Shown: positions 25,613-32,857 of the stretch, piece by piece
Position numbering within the stretch: position 1 is the first letter of the stretch
How the letters are laid out: every line of letters starts with the position of its first letter
Assembly (NCBI GenBank): GCA_002699125.1
Contig: PABI01000114.1
Span: 1 to 34,054 of the forward strand
DNA from: Anaerolineaceae bacterium
GTDB taxonomy: Bacteria > Chloroflexota > Anaerolineae > Promineifilales > Promineifilaceae
Length of the DNA stretch: 34,054 nucleotides
Direction: 5' to 3'
The notes under the pieces: model-generated
What the model was told of the DNA's origin: nothing
What the model saw: only the letters and a program-made list of their open reading frames with translations
The model's database searches: none
Program-made: the position numbers and the translations under genes

Positions 25613-26314
25613 TCAGTTTGTTGCGCTGTGGTGGGGTATGAATGCGTTTTGATTTTCAGTTGTTGTACTTAACTGATTGCGCCAAAGGACAATTCCCAAC
25701 CAGCCAAACCAGACGATCATGCTCAATCCGAAAAAAGTTTGGGTGGCTTCGGCAATAGGCGGAATCATGGTCAGAATGCCAGAGACGCCTATCAAGATGC
25801 CCAGGTAGTTCAGACCCTTGCTCAGCTTTCCCATGCGCCAGGCTGACCAACTTAACAGCAGCACCCACAGGCCGCCGATTAGCTCATTGGCGCTGACGAT
25901 TCCATTTTCGACAATGCCCACTGTCAGCGCGGCTATCTCGGCCTGGGCCGGGTTGGCCGCATAAAGCTGGGCGATTTGCGCAAAGCCGTGCATCATCAGG
26001 TTGCCGCTGCCAATAATCAGACCGGCCCAGATAATGCCCAGGACGGTAGATAGCTGCATTAAGGCCGGCTCGCCATCTTTCAAGCGTTCGTAGAGTGCCA
26101 GGGCTACCACAACCAGGCAGAAGCCAGAGACCCAGTAGGCGATGAAAATCCATAGTGTCAAAGTGGTCTGGTAATCGGCAAGTTGGGCTACATATTGCTC
26201 AGTGGTGGCGTCGATGATGGGCGATAGTACAGCAAAATACATAACGATGCCTATCAGGTAAGCTGCTGCGTGGAACAGGGCGGCAACACCGCCCATTTTC
26301 TGTAAATTCTTCAT
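25613..26314 (-). CDS. DUF4386 family membrane protein, copy 1
   Basis: 233 aa, six or so membrane helices. The N-terminal GGVAALFHAAAYLIGIVMYF and the later LSTVLGIIWAGLIIGSGNLMMHGF and LIGGLWVLLLSWSAW segments fit the DUF4386 family, whose function is unknown. AGGAG lies 7 nt before the ATG. It lies between the 90-aa small protein and the SDR. A second, more distant DUF4386-like gene occurs at 29717-30502 beside the other small protein copy. Confidence 0.75.
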   Translation of the reverse strand: MKNLQKMGGVAALFHAAAYLIGIVMYFAVLSPIIDATTEQYVAQLADYQTTLTLWIFIAYWVSGFCLVVVALALYERLKDGEPALMQLSTVLGIIWAGLIIGSGNLMMHGFAQIAQLYAANPAQAEIAALTVGIVENGIVSANELIGGLWVLLLSWSAWRMGKLSKGLNYLGILIGVSGILTMIPPIAEATQTFFGLSMIVWFGWLGIVLWRNQLSTTTENQNAFIPHHSATN

Positions 26315-26346
26315 GTTTTTCTCCTGTTGTTGAACGTTGTTAGGTT

Positions 26347-26619
26347 TTAGTGTTTAACTTCTGACTTTTCTGTCTGGTCAGTCTCAACGCAAATGACCGA
26401 GAGTAAAGGCATCCCTAAATCACGCACTTTTCTTAGCAAGCCATGCAGCACTGCCTGATCGGCTACCGGGCCGGCTAAAAGTGTGTTGCCGTTGTTTTCT
26501 AGCGTGATGGTCAAGCCGTCAAACCAGTTTGTCCATTGAATATCCAAATGGCCTCTGATCCTGATTTGGTACACCATTGGTTTATCTGGATTAGTTTTAG
26601 GGTTGTGTTGGTGTGCCAT
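26347..26619 (-). CDS. Conserved small protein, copy 1 (paralogue of the one at 31543)
   Basis: 90 aa. Core YQIRIRGHLDIQWTNWFDG, then TITLENNGNTLLAGPVADQ, then AVLHGLLRKVRDLGMPLLSV. About half of the core matches the 81-aa protein at 31543-31788: both have YQI-x-GHLD-x-x-W, a T-x-L-x-G-x-x-x-DQA step, LxGLLR and a LGxPLxSV end. The pattern suggests a compact alpha/beta fold with a strand-helix end; no catalytic residues stand out. AGGA precedes the ATG. First gene after the LAL regulator in the direction of transcription, 217 nt away. Function unknown. Confidence 0.75.
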   Translation of the reverse strand: MAHQHNPKTNPDKPMVYQIRIRGHLDIQWTNWFDGLTITLENNGNTLLAGPVADQAVLHGLLRKVRDLGMPLLSVICVETDQTEKSEVKH

Positions 26620-26680
26620 GTTTTTGTCCTGTTAAGGCCGTTCACAAAAAAGGCCACATGTTCAATGTACAAATAGCATA

Positions 26681-26701
26681 ACGCCAGCACGGTGTTGGCG
26701 T
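26681..26701. repeat. ACGCCAGCAC/GTGTTGGCGT hairpin upstream of small protein copy 1
   Basis: ACGCCAGCAC (26681-26690) and GTGTTGGCGT (26692-26701) pair with one mismatch around a single-base loop; it is best viewed as an interrupted palindrome. It lies 60-80 nt before the small-protein start, so it could be an operator for the operon that follows the regulator gene, or a structural hairpin. Confidence 0.4.
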
Positions 26702-26745
26702 GTAGACACGAAAGTGTTGTTTGGGGTGTTGCTGCGTTTATCTAA

Positions 26746-26774
26746 CCGCGGAGAGCGCGGAGAACGCAGAGGGG
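26746..26774. repeat. CGCGGAGAGCGCGGAGAACGCAGAG repeat stretch
   Basis: Purine-rich units CGCGGAGAG, CGCGGAGAA and CGCAGAGG in tandem, of the same style as the repeats near 854 and 22004. Intergenic, between the LAL regulator and small protein copy 1. Confidence 0.5.
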
Positions 26775-26836
26775 AGATATGTAAAGGGAACAACTCGGTT
26801 TTAGCTGCGATGGGGAAATTTGTGGGCAAACGGCCG

Positions 26837-29476
26837 TTACAACGACAACAGGCCCAGCTCGCGGGCACGGGCCACGGCTTCGGTGCGTCGCTGCACCTGG
26901 AGCTTGGCAAAAATGCGCCGATTGTGACCTTTAACGGTGTCTAAGGCGAGGAAAAGCTGTTCACCAATTTCACGATTGGTAAGTCCTTCAGCAACGAGTT
27001 GCAGCACTTCTAATTCGCGTTCACTCAGCGGCTCGATGAGTGGTTGGGTCGAGGATAAGGTGTTGTCACTCTGCTTGTCGTCAGGAAATTCAGCCAGCAG
27101 TTTGGCCACATAGTTGGGCATGATCTGGTGCGCTGCTGCTTCGGCTAGTAGTTGGGCCAACGGCCGTCCTTCATCAACAAACAGGCGAACAAAGCCACCC
27201 GGCTGAGCCATGGCCAGCGCCTCCCCCAACCGCTGCCTGGCTTGCTCTGTTTCGCCCAAGGTCTGGTGGGCTACCGCTTGCAGCACCATTACTTTGAGCT
27301 GTTTATCTCGCCATTTTCTAGCCTCTGCTTGCTTGTACACCGGTTCCAGCAGCGCCAACGCTTTGTCTGGTTCGTCCTGGGCCAGGTGTAGCCGGGCCTG
27401 GCTGAGGGGAAGGTTCTGTTCTTGGGCAAGTTTGGCCGCTTCCGTTAAATTGCCTTGTTGCAGGAGGGTGAGGATTTGTACGGCCGTCACCTCTCCCAAC
27501 TGCTGCTCAAAGTTATACTGGCGCGCCGTTTGTTCGGCTTTGGTCAAAATTGTAGTGGCTTCAGCTACGCCCCCCTCAGCCAGCTTCACGCGAGCCAGAA
27601 ATGTCTCGCTGGCAATGAACCGGTCATTATTTTCTACCTGTCGTGCCAGTTCAATGCTCTGTTCAGCGTGCTGTTGGGCCGCCGCCAGATCGTTCCACTC
27701 ATAGTTCACCCGGGCCAGGCCAAGATGGGCTTCACAGGCAAATGGTAACGGCCGTTCGCCCAACTGTTGTAAAACGCGTCGGTAAGTCTCGGCTGCTTGG
27801 TGCAGTTGGTTGTCTACTTCCTGCAAGTGGCCCAGGCCGATGGTGGCCAGCAGGGTAAAAACCGTATTTCCAGATGCCTGGCCAATCGCGATGACTTCAT
27901 TGTATGCTTTTCTGGCAGCAGCGCGGTCTCCCTGGAGTTGGTAGGCAAATCCCAGCTTCCAGGCAGTGGAGGTGCGAAACGCCAGGTTGTCGGGGTGCAA
28001 ATATTCCAGGGCGCGGTGCGATTGGCTGATGATGGTGTCGACTTCGTTCCGATTGGCAGCGGCTGTCGCCCGGATGGCGGCAATTCGCCCGATCAGGTCC
28101 CTGGTTTTGTCGTCTGGTCGGGCATCACGCAGGGCTGCCTCCGCCGCTTGCAGCGTCTTTTCAACGCCGGCCCCCTGCCCGGTTACCAGCAGTACGGAAG
28201 CATACGACGTCCATAACGAGGGCCAGGCATCCAGAACCGTTTTGGGCAGCGACGACAGCCACTTGAGCACAGGCCTTACCGCGCCACGAAAATGAAGCGG
28301 CATCCCCTTGCCTTCAATCAGACGCTCGGCCCGTTCAATATCATTGGCGGCCGTGGCATGGTGAAACGCCTCAATCTCCAGGTTATTATCCTCAAACCAT
28401 TGGCTGGCCCGTTTGTGCAGTTTGTCACTGTCACCGCCCTGCTCCAGGCGCTGCCGCAGCAAGTCAGCAAAGAGATGGTGATAACGATACCAGCGCCGCT
28501 CATCATCCAGGGGAACGATGAAAAGATTGGCTTGTTCCAGATATTCTAAAATTTCCTGACTTTCTCTCCCCACTACTGCTTCGCAAAGCGGGCCACACAT
28601 GCGTTCCAGAATGGAGGTGCGCAGCAAAAACGTCTGAATGTGCTCGGGCAGCTGGTGCAAAACTTCTTCAACCAGGTAATCCATCACAAAACGGTGGCTG
28701 CCGGTGAAAGATTTGATGAAGCCGGCGCTGTCTTGGTTATCTTGCAAGGTGGCGTGCCCCTGGATGGCCAGGGCAGCCAACTGCAAGCCGGCAATCCAGC
28801 CTTCGGTGCGAGTTTCCAGGGCGTCAACATCCTGGCTGGACAGTTGCAGGCCCATTACCTGGTTGAGAAATACGGCCGCTTCCGCCAAAGTAAAACGCAA
28901 ATCAGCGGCGCGCAGTTCGGTGAGCTGGCTGCGGGCGCGGTATCGGGCCAAAGGTAGATTGGGGTCTTCGCGGGTGGTGATGACCAGATGCTTTTGCGGT
29001 GGCAGGTGTTGCAGCAAGAAGGCGACCATCTGGTCAATGGGATTTGCTTCAATCAGGTGATAATCATCCAGAACAAGGATGAGTTTGTCTGGGACCGCGG
29101 CAATTTCATTGAGCAGGTTTGTCAGTATCGCTTCAATTGGCGGAGGTTGGGGCGTCTGAAGCGTGGCCAACACGTCTTTGCCAAGATTTTGCGCCATCGT
29201 TTGCCAGGCGCTAATAAAATAAGCCAGAAAGCGTGTTGGATCGTTATCCGCCTCATCCAGCGACAGCCAGGCAATGGGCGTTGCGGCTTTTTGCTCTGTT
29301 TGCAGCCACTCGCTCACCAAAGTTGTTTTGCCAAACCCGGCGGGGGCCGAGATGAGGCTGAGTTTATGCCCAAGGTGCAATCCCTGATTGAGCTGTTCAA
29401 TCAGGCGGGGCCGTGGGACGAGATGCGGCCGTTTGGGGGGAGTATAAAGCTTGGTTTGCAGCAGGGACCCAGACAT
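26837..29476 (-). CDS. LAL-type (MalT-like) LuxR family transcriptional regulator
   Basis: 879 aa. N-terminal ATPase (STAND/AAA-type): Walker A APAGFGKTT (44-52), then LILVLDDYHLI as Walker B region and the downstream HLVITTREDPNLPLARYRAR and ELRAADLRFT sensor segments. The middle (about 400-780) is built of TPR-like helices (repeated A-x-x-x-Y and L-G-x-A patterns) that would hold the inducer. The C-terminal LuxR helix-turn-helix is LSERELEVLQLVAEGLTNREI, followed by ALDTVKGHNRRIFAKLQV. Such proteins are ATP-dependent, ligand-gated activators. I start at ATG 29476; the longer frame from 29500 would include the -10 element. It lies between the two small-protein modules and may control one or both. 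Confidence 0.93.
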   Translation of the reverse strand: MSGSLLQTKLYTPPKRPHLVPRPRLIEQLNQGLHLGHKLSLISAPAGFGKTTLVSEWLQTEQKAATPIAWLSLDEADNDPTRFLAYFISAWQTMAQNLGKDVLATLQTPQPPPIEAILTNLLNEIAAVPDKLILVLDDYHLIEANPIDQMVAFLLQHLPPQKHLVITTREDPNLPLARYRARSQLTELRAADLRFTLAEAAVFLNQVMGLQLSSQDVDALETRTEGWIAGLQLAALAIQGHATLQDNQDSAGFIKSFTGSHRFVMDYLVEEVLHQLPEHIQTFLLRTSILERMCGPLCEAVVGRESQEILEYLEQANLFIVPLDDERRWYRYHHLFADLLRQRLEQGGDSDKLHKRASQWFEDNNLEIEAFHHATAANDIERAERLIEGKGMPLHFRGAVRPVLKWLSSLPKTVLDAWPSLWTSYASVLLVTGQGAGVEKTLQAAEAALRDARPDDKTRDLIGRIAAIRATAAANRNEVDTIISQSHRALEYLHPDNLAFRTSTAWKLGFAYQLQGDRAAARKAYNEVIAIGQASGNTVFTLLATIGLGHLQEVDNQLHQAAETYRRVLQQLGERPLPFACEAHLGLARVNYEWNDLAAAQQHAEQSIELARQVENNDRFIASETFLARVKLAEGGVAEATTILTKAEQTARQYNFEQQLGEVTAVQILTLLQQGNLTEAAKLAQEQNLPLSQARLHLAQDEPDKALALLEPVYKQAEARKWRDKQLKVMVLQAVAHQTLGETEQARQRLGEALAMAQPGGFVRLFVDEGRPLAQLLAEAAAHQIMPNYVAKLLAEFPDDKQSDNTLSSTQPLIEPLSERELEVLQLVAEGLTNREIGEQLFLALDTVKGHNRRIFAKLQVQRRTEAVARARELGLLSL

Positions 29477-29482
29477 AAGCCC

Positions 29483-29488
29483 ATTATA
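29483..29488 (-). promoter_or_regulatory. -10 element giving a probably leaderless LAL regulator mRNA
   Basis: On the minus strand a perfect TATAAT ends 6 nt before the ATG at 29476, so transcription would begin at or next to the start codon. No ribosome site and no clear -35 match are visible. Confidence 0.5.
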
Positions 29489-29567
29489 CGGGAAAACCAA
29501 TTTGAGGTTGTATAGCTCTTGCTAAACGTCCAGAGGTTTTCAGGAGTAAACTAATTGGACGCGGATA

Positions 29568-29623
29568 AACGCTGATGACGCAGATAAAATAAAAATCAGC
29601 GTTTATCTGCGTTAATCAGCGTT
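29568..29623. repeat. GATAAACGC-type inverted repeat between module 2 and the LAL gene
   Basis: AACGCTGATGACGCAGATAAA (29568-29588, 21 nt) pairs with the arm at 29602-29623, with one mismatch and one bulge, around a 13-nt loop that repeats ATCAGCG. This resembles widespread intergenic repeats built of CGCAGATAAACGC units. It separates the DUF4386 copy 2 gene from the regulator. Confidence 0.7.
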
Positions 29624-29716
29624 CTATTTCATTTAAAGGTTGGACTACTTAAAAACCATGCCTGGGCAACCGCCTCAACCCCGTTTCCCTTTTTGTGCCT
29701 TTTTTTACCTGTTGGA

Positions 29717-30502
29717 TCAGATCCTTTTTTCAACCAAAGCAGCGATTGCTGCTGGATTAAATCCCTTCACAATCAGCCATAGGGCAAAGACCATCTCCTG
29801 AATTGCCAGCGGGATCATCAAATAACCCCACTTGACGCCAAGCGACAGTGGCAGATGTTGGGCATCAAACATGTTGGCAATGGGAGCTGCAAAGTACAGG
29901 ATTGCGCCAATAAACCCCCATAATGCCAGCCAATTCGGAATCAATTTTGTCTTAAAGAACAGCCAATACAGCATGGCGGCCCCAATGGTAAAGACAATCG
30001 CTAAAACATGATTGGTCCAGTAGCTTAGTTCCGTCAACATTGCACCCAGCGATTGAAGGTAAGAAGCCGTGGGGGCGCCTGCGTTTACAAATTCCTGGCT
30101 TAAGGGAATCAGTAACAGTAAACCAAGCGCCAGGATGATGTAGGTAACAGCTTCCAGCACCCCTCTAAAAACAACCGCCCCAAGCGCCAGCAGTTCGCTG
30201 TACTTTTTGAAGATGGGGAACATCACCACGGGAATCATCGCCAGGGGGAAGCCCATCACCAATACCAGAACTGCCCCCAATACGATTTGACTCTCATTGG
30301 CAGCCACGCGGCTCAGGTAATCTGCCTCTTCCAAAACAGGTAAGGTCACAAGCCCGCTGAGCACGCCGGCAACGGTGCCAATGATGAAAAAGATGCCTAC
30401 AATGGATGCCGTTTTTCTGTGTGTATTCACATGAGTACGACTTGATACTTTACCGATCATTGTGGCTTTATCTGTGGTTTGTAAACTTCCTTTGATAGTC
30501 AT
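29717..30502 (-). CDS. DUF4386-like membrane protein, copy 2
   Basis: 261 aa with about seven hydrophobic helices. TASIVGIFFIIGTVAGVLSG near the start, then FPIFKKYSELLALGAVVFRGVLEAVTY and the ALWGFIGAILYFAAPIANMF segment, fit DUF4386. It differs clearly from copy 1, so the two are old paralogues at best. The start at 30502 is fixed by AAGGAG 7 nt upstream; the longer frame from 30523 overlaps that site. It follows MDR copy C by 48 nt and closes the upstream module. Confidence 0.75.
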   Translation of the reverse strand: MTIKGSLQTTDKATMIGKVSSRTHVNTHRKTASIVGIFFIIGTVAGVLSGLVTLPVLEEADYLSRVAANESQIVLGAVLVLVMGFPLAMIPVVMFPIFKKYSELLALGAVVFRGVLEAVTYIILALGLLLLIPLSQEFVNAGAPTASYLQSLGAMLTELSYWTNHVLAIVFTIGAAMLYWLFFKTKLIPNWLALWGFIGAILYFAAPIANMFDAQHLPLSLGVKWGYLMIPLAIQEMVFALWLIVKGFNPAAIAALVEKRI

Positions 30503-30550
30503 TTTGTTCTCCTTTTGGCCCATTTATGGGCAACCCAAACTGTCAGGACA

Positions 30551-31513
30551 TTAAATACAATTGATGACAACTTTTCCGTGGTGACGGCCGTTTTCCAGCC
30601 AGCGCATCCCTTCAGCAACCTCACTTAACGGGAAACACTTATCAATCACCGGCGTGACTTTTCCGGCTTCAATTAGCTCCTTCATAAAAACCAGGTCGGC
30701 TCGGTTCGGTTTGTGAACGAGTGAACTAGCCTTTTTGCCGTTCTTCTTGGAAATGAAAGGACCCAGGAACAGCGAGGTCGCGTTAAAAGCGCAGGCGACA
30801 TAGCTCCCCTGAGGCGTTAACATCCGCATGTACTCGGAAACAAAACGATTGGCCACGATGTCAAAAATGAGATCGTAGCGCTGCTCCCCTTGAGTGAAGT
30901 CTGCCTGGGTGTAGTCGATAACTTGGTCGGCTCCGATGGCACGTACCAGGTCGAGGTTTTTGGTGCTGCAAACGGCCGTAACCTCCCCGCCCAACGCTTT
31001 GGCGATCTGCACCGCAAACGTGCCCACCCCACCCGAAGCGCCATTGATCAACACCTTGTGCCCTGGCTGAATCTGCCCTTTATCGCGCAGACCTTGCAGG
31101 GCGACCACGGCCGCTTGCGGAACGGCCGCCGCTTCCTCAAACGGCAGATTAACCGGTTTCTGTACCAACACAGATGCTGGAACAGCCACATATTCAGCAT
31201 AAGCGCCAAAGCCACATTCACCCAAATCCGCAAAAACTTCATCACCTGGCTGAAACTGCTTAACGTTGCTGCCTACCGCTTCAACCCGCCCGGCGATGTC
31301 CCCGCCGGGTATGGTGTGTTTGGGTTTGAACAGCCCATAGCCCATCAGGCGCACCAGGAATGGTTCACCTTTCACCAGGGCCTTATCGCCAAAATTGATA
31401 GAGGCCGCCTGAATTTTCACCAGGACATCCTCTGCTTGTGGCGTTGGTTTAGCCACATCTTGCAGATGCAGCACATCTGGTGAACCGTATTTTGTATAGA
31501 CCATTGCTTTCAT
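30551..31513 (-). CDS. NAD(P)-dependent quinone-oxidoreductase-like MDR protein, copy C
   Basis: 320 aa, complete. GroES-like part with PGGDIAGRVEAVGSNV and QFQPGDEVF; Rossmann part with GASGGVGTFAVQIAKALGGEV and GADQVIDYTQADF; C-terminal FPLSEVAEGMRWLENGRHHG closes the fold. Likely reduces quinones or unsaturated carbonyls with NADPH. It is nearer to the frameshifted copy B than to copy A: both have AAAVP, ALQGLR, IQPG and SGGVGTFAVQ in the same places. AGGAAGGAAT lies before the ATG. Flanked by small protein copy 2 (29 nt upstream) and DUF4386 copy 2. Confidence 0.92.
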   Translation of the reverse strand: MKAMVYTKYGSPDVLHLQDVAKPTPQAEDVLVKIQAASINFGDKALVKGEPFLVRLMGYGLFKPKHTIPGGDIAGRVEAVGSNVKQFQPGDEVFADLGECGFGAYAEYVAVPASVLVQKPVNLPFEEAAAVPQAAVVALQGLRDKGQIQPGHKVLINGASGGVGTFAVQIAKALGGEVTAVCSTKNLDLVRAIGADQVIDYTQADFTQGEQRYDLIFDIVANRFVSEYMRMLTPQGSYVACAFNATSLFLGPFISKKNGKKASSLVHKPNRADLVFMKELIEAGKVTPVIDKCFPLSEVAEGMRWLENGRHHGKVVINCI

Positions 31514-31542
31514 GATTATTCCTTCCTGCTTTTTGTTCTGGT

Positions 31543-31788
31543 TTAAATGTGCGTAACCGAAATCAAGGGCAAGCCCAAGGCATAAAGTCGGCGCAGTAGA
31601 CCTTGTAAAGCAGCCTGGTCGAAGGTGCCGGTTAGAACCGTTACGGCCGTACCGCCCTCCTCAAATTCTGCTGTTATCGTTATTTTTTCGTCCCACGCTG
31701 CCCAACTCGCATCGAGATGCCCCGGCACTTTAATTTGGTAAGCTGCCGGTTGATAGAGGGTAAGCTTTTGTGTGTATTTTTTCGCCAT
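31543..31788 (-). CDS. Conserved small protein, copy 2 (paralogue of the one at 26347)
   Basis: 81 aa. YQIKVPGHLDASWAAWDEKI, then TAVTVLTGTFDQAALQGLLR and LYALGLPLISVTHI, aligning throughout with the 90-aa protein at 26347-26619 without gaps beyond two or three residues. GAGAGG lies 6 nt before the ATG at 31788. An alternative GTG at 31809 overlaps the stop of the upstream META lipoprotein gene (GTGA) and would add seven residues. Either way, translation is closely linked with that gene. Function unknown; its recurrence with MDR and DUF4386 genes suggests a shared task. Confidence 0.8.
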   Translation of the reverse strand: MAKKYTQKLTLYQPAAYQIKVPGHLDASWAAWDEKITITAEFEEGGTAVTVLTGTFDQAALQGLLRRLYALGLPLISVTHI

Positions 31789-31805
31789 TGCAAGCCTCTC
31801 AATCC

Positions 31806-32846
31806 TCACTCTAATTTGTTCAGCGTCGTCGCCATCGCATCCACCTGCGTGAAATCGCCGAAACAGGTTAGCAGAACAACTCGCTGATTGATTTCGGTGA
31901 GGAACACTGTGGCGCGTCCCATACTGTCGATGACGAAGCGCTGCCCCGTCAAACCGTTTTGCAGCGCGAACGACTCTTCAGCAGCGATAGTGGTCATCGA
32001 ATCGGACCGCCATTGCTGAATTAAATCTTCAGCGCGATCACCTTCTGGGCGGATGCTCAAATCGCATTTTGTATCGCCCGGTTCCCTCATTTCTCCGCCA
32101 ATATATTTGTCGGTGGGATAAGATTGGATGATGGCAGATTGGCCGGGCATCACACTGGTCACGGCCCAGGTTTCGGGAATGTAGAGCGAAACACCGGCCA
32201 CGCTGTCCTGATATTCCTTGAACCCAATGGGAGGTGTAAAGGTGGGTGTCGGCGTGGGCGCAATTACCTCAACGGTTGGTGTCGGCGTAGTCGGGTCGAG
32301 CGTGGACATTAGCTCCTCAGAAATTTCTTGCTGGATTTCAAAAACCAGGTTTTGCCCCGCGTCGGTAATGAGTGTTAGTACATCGTCTACCAATTCAAAG
32401 TGATTGACCGCGCGCAGCAATCCCAGATAGTCCTGTTCCTGCGCCATGAGCCCTTCCGGGTCCAGGCAGGCCATTTCCGTGGAGAAGAGGTCCTCAAACC
32501 GGATGGATTCATCCTCGATTTGATAACTGCCGCCATAATGGTTGCAGCCGGTATTCCCAGAGACCTTACCCGCCTCGAATTCAAGCGTTGGTTGGCGACC
32601 TTCAAGCGGTTCGCCGCCGTTGAATTTGGCCAGCACCCAGGTTTGACCTTCAAGGACTCCTGCGCTGACCGCACTGCTTCCAGTACAGGCGCTCAAAAGA
32701 ACCGCGAAGCATAAAACTGCCAGTAAAAATTTGATACCTATACAGGTGCTCCGGCTGGACTCCAGACCGAGCCGGTTGGGTGGCACGGTGAGGACACCGG
32801 CCACAGCCAGAGAGGTTGTATCGTTACAAAATTTGTGTGTTTTCAT
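31806..32846 (-). CDS. META (HslJ-like) domain lipoprotein with extra C-terminal domain
   Basis: 346 aa. The lipobox LLSAC places the lipidated residue at Cys54, after an unusually long 35-residue n-region. Residues about 65-170 form a META domain (GQTWVLAKFNGGEPLEG, VSGNTGCNHYGGSYQ, EMACLDPEGLMAQEQDYLGLL), the fold of HslJ, which is linked to heat and novobiocin resistance in E. coli. A Thr/Pro linker (about 185-207) leads to a second domain, FKEYQDSVAGVSLYIPETWAV, resembling PsbP-like or lipoprotein LpqN/T-type modules. It lies 11 nt after the beta-lactamase-fold gene and touches the small-protein gene, so the three are one operon. The N-terminal extension is encoded by hairpin-rich DNA and may be an insertion. 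Confidence 0.8.
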   Translation of the reverse strand: MKTHKFCNDTTSLAVAGVLTVPPNRLGLESSRSTCIGIKFLLAVLCFAVLLSACTGSSAVSAGVLEGQTWVLAKFNGGEPLEGRQPTLEFEAGKVSGNTGCNHYGGSYQIEDESIRFEDLFSTEMACLDPEGLMAQEQDYLGLLRAVNHFELVDDVLTLITDAGQNLVFEIQQEISEELMSTLDPTTPTPTVEVIAPTPTPTFTPPIGFKEYQDSVAGVSLYIPETWAVTSVMPGQSAIIQSYPTDKYIGGEMREPGDTKCDLSIRPEGDRAEDLIQQWRSDSMTTIAAEESFALQNGLTGQRFVIDSMGRATVFLTEINQRVVLLTCFGDFTQVDAMATTLNKLE

Positions 32847-32857
32847 GACAGATTCCC

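Noticed and set aside
27152..28549. Several plus-strand frames opposite the LAL regulator
   Set aside because: All lie within a well-supported 879-codon gene on the other strand, with no ribosome sites or recognisable domains.
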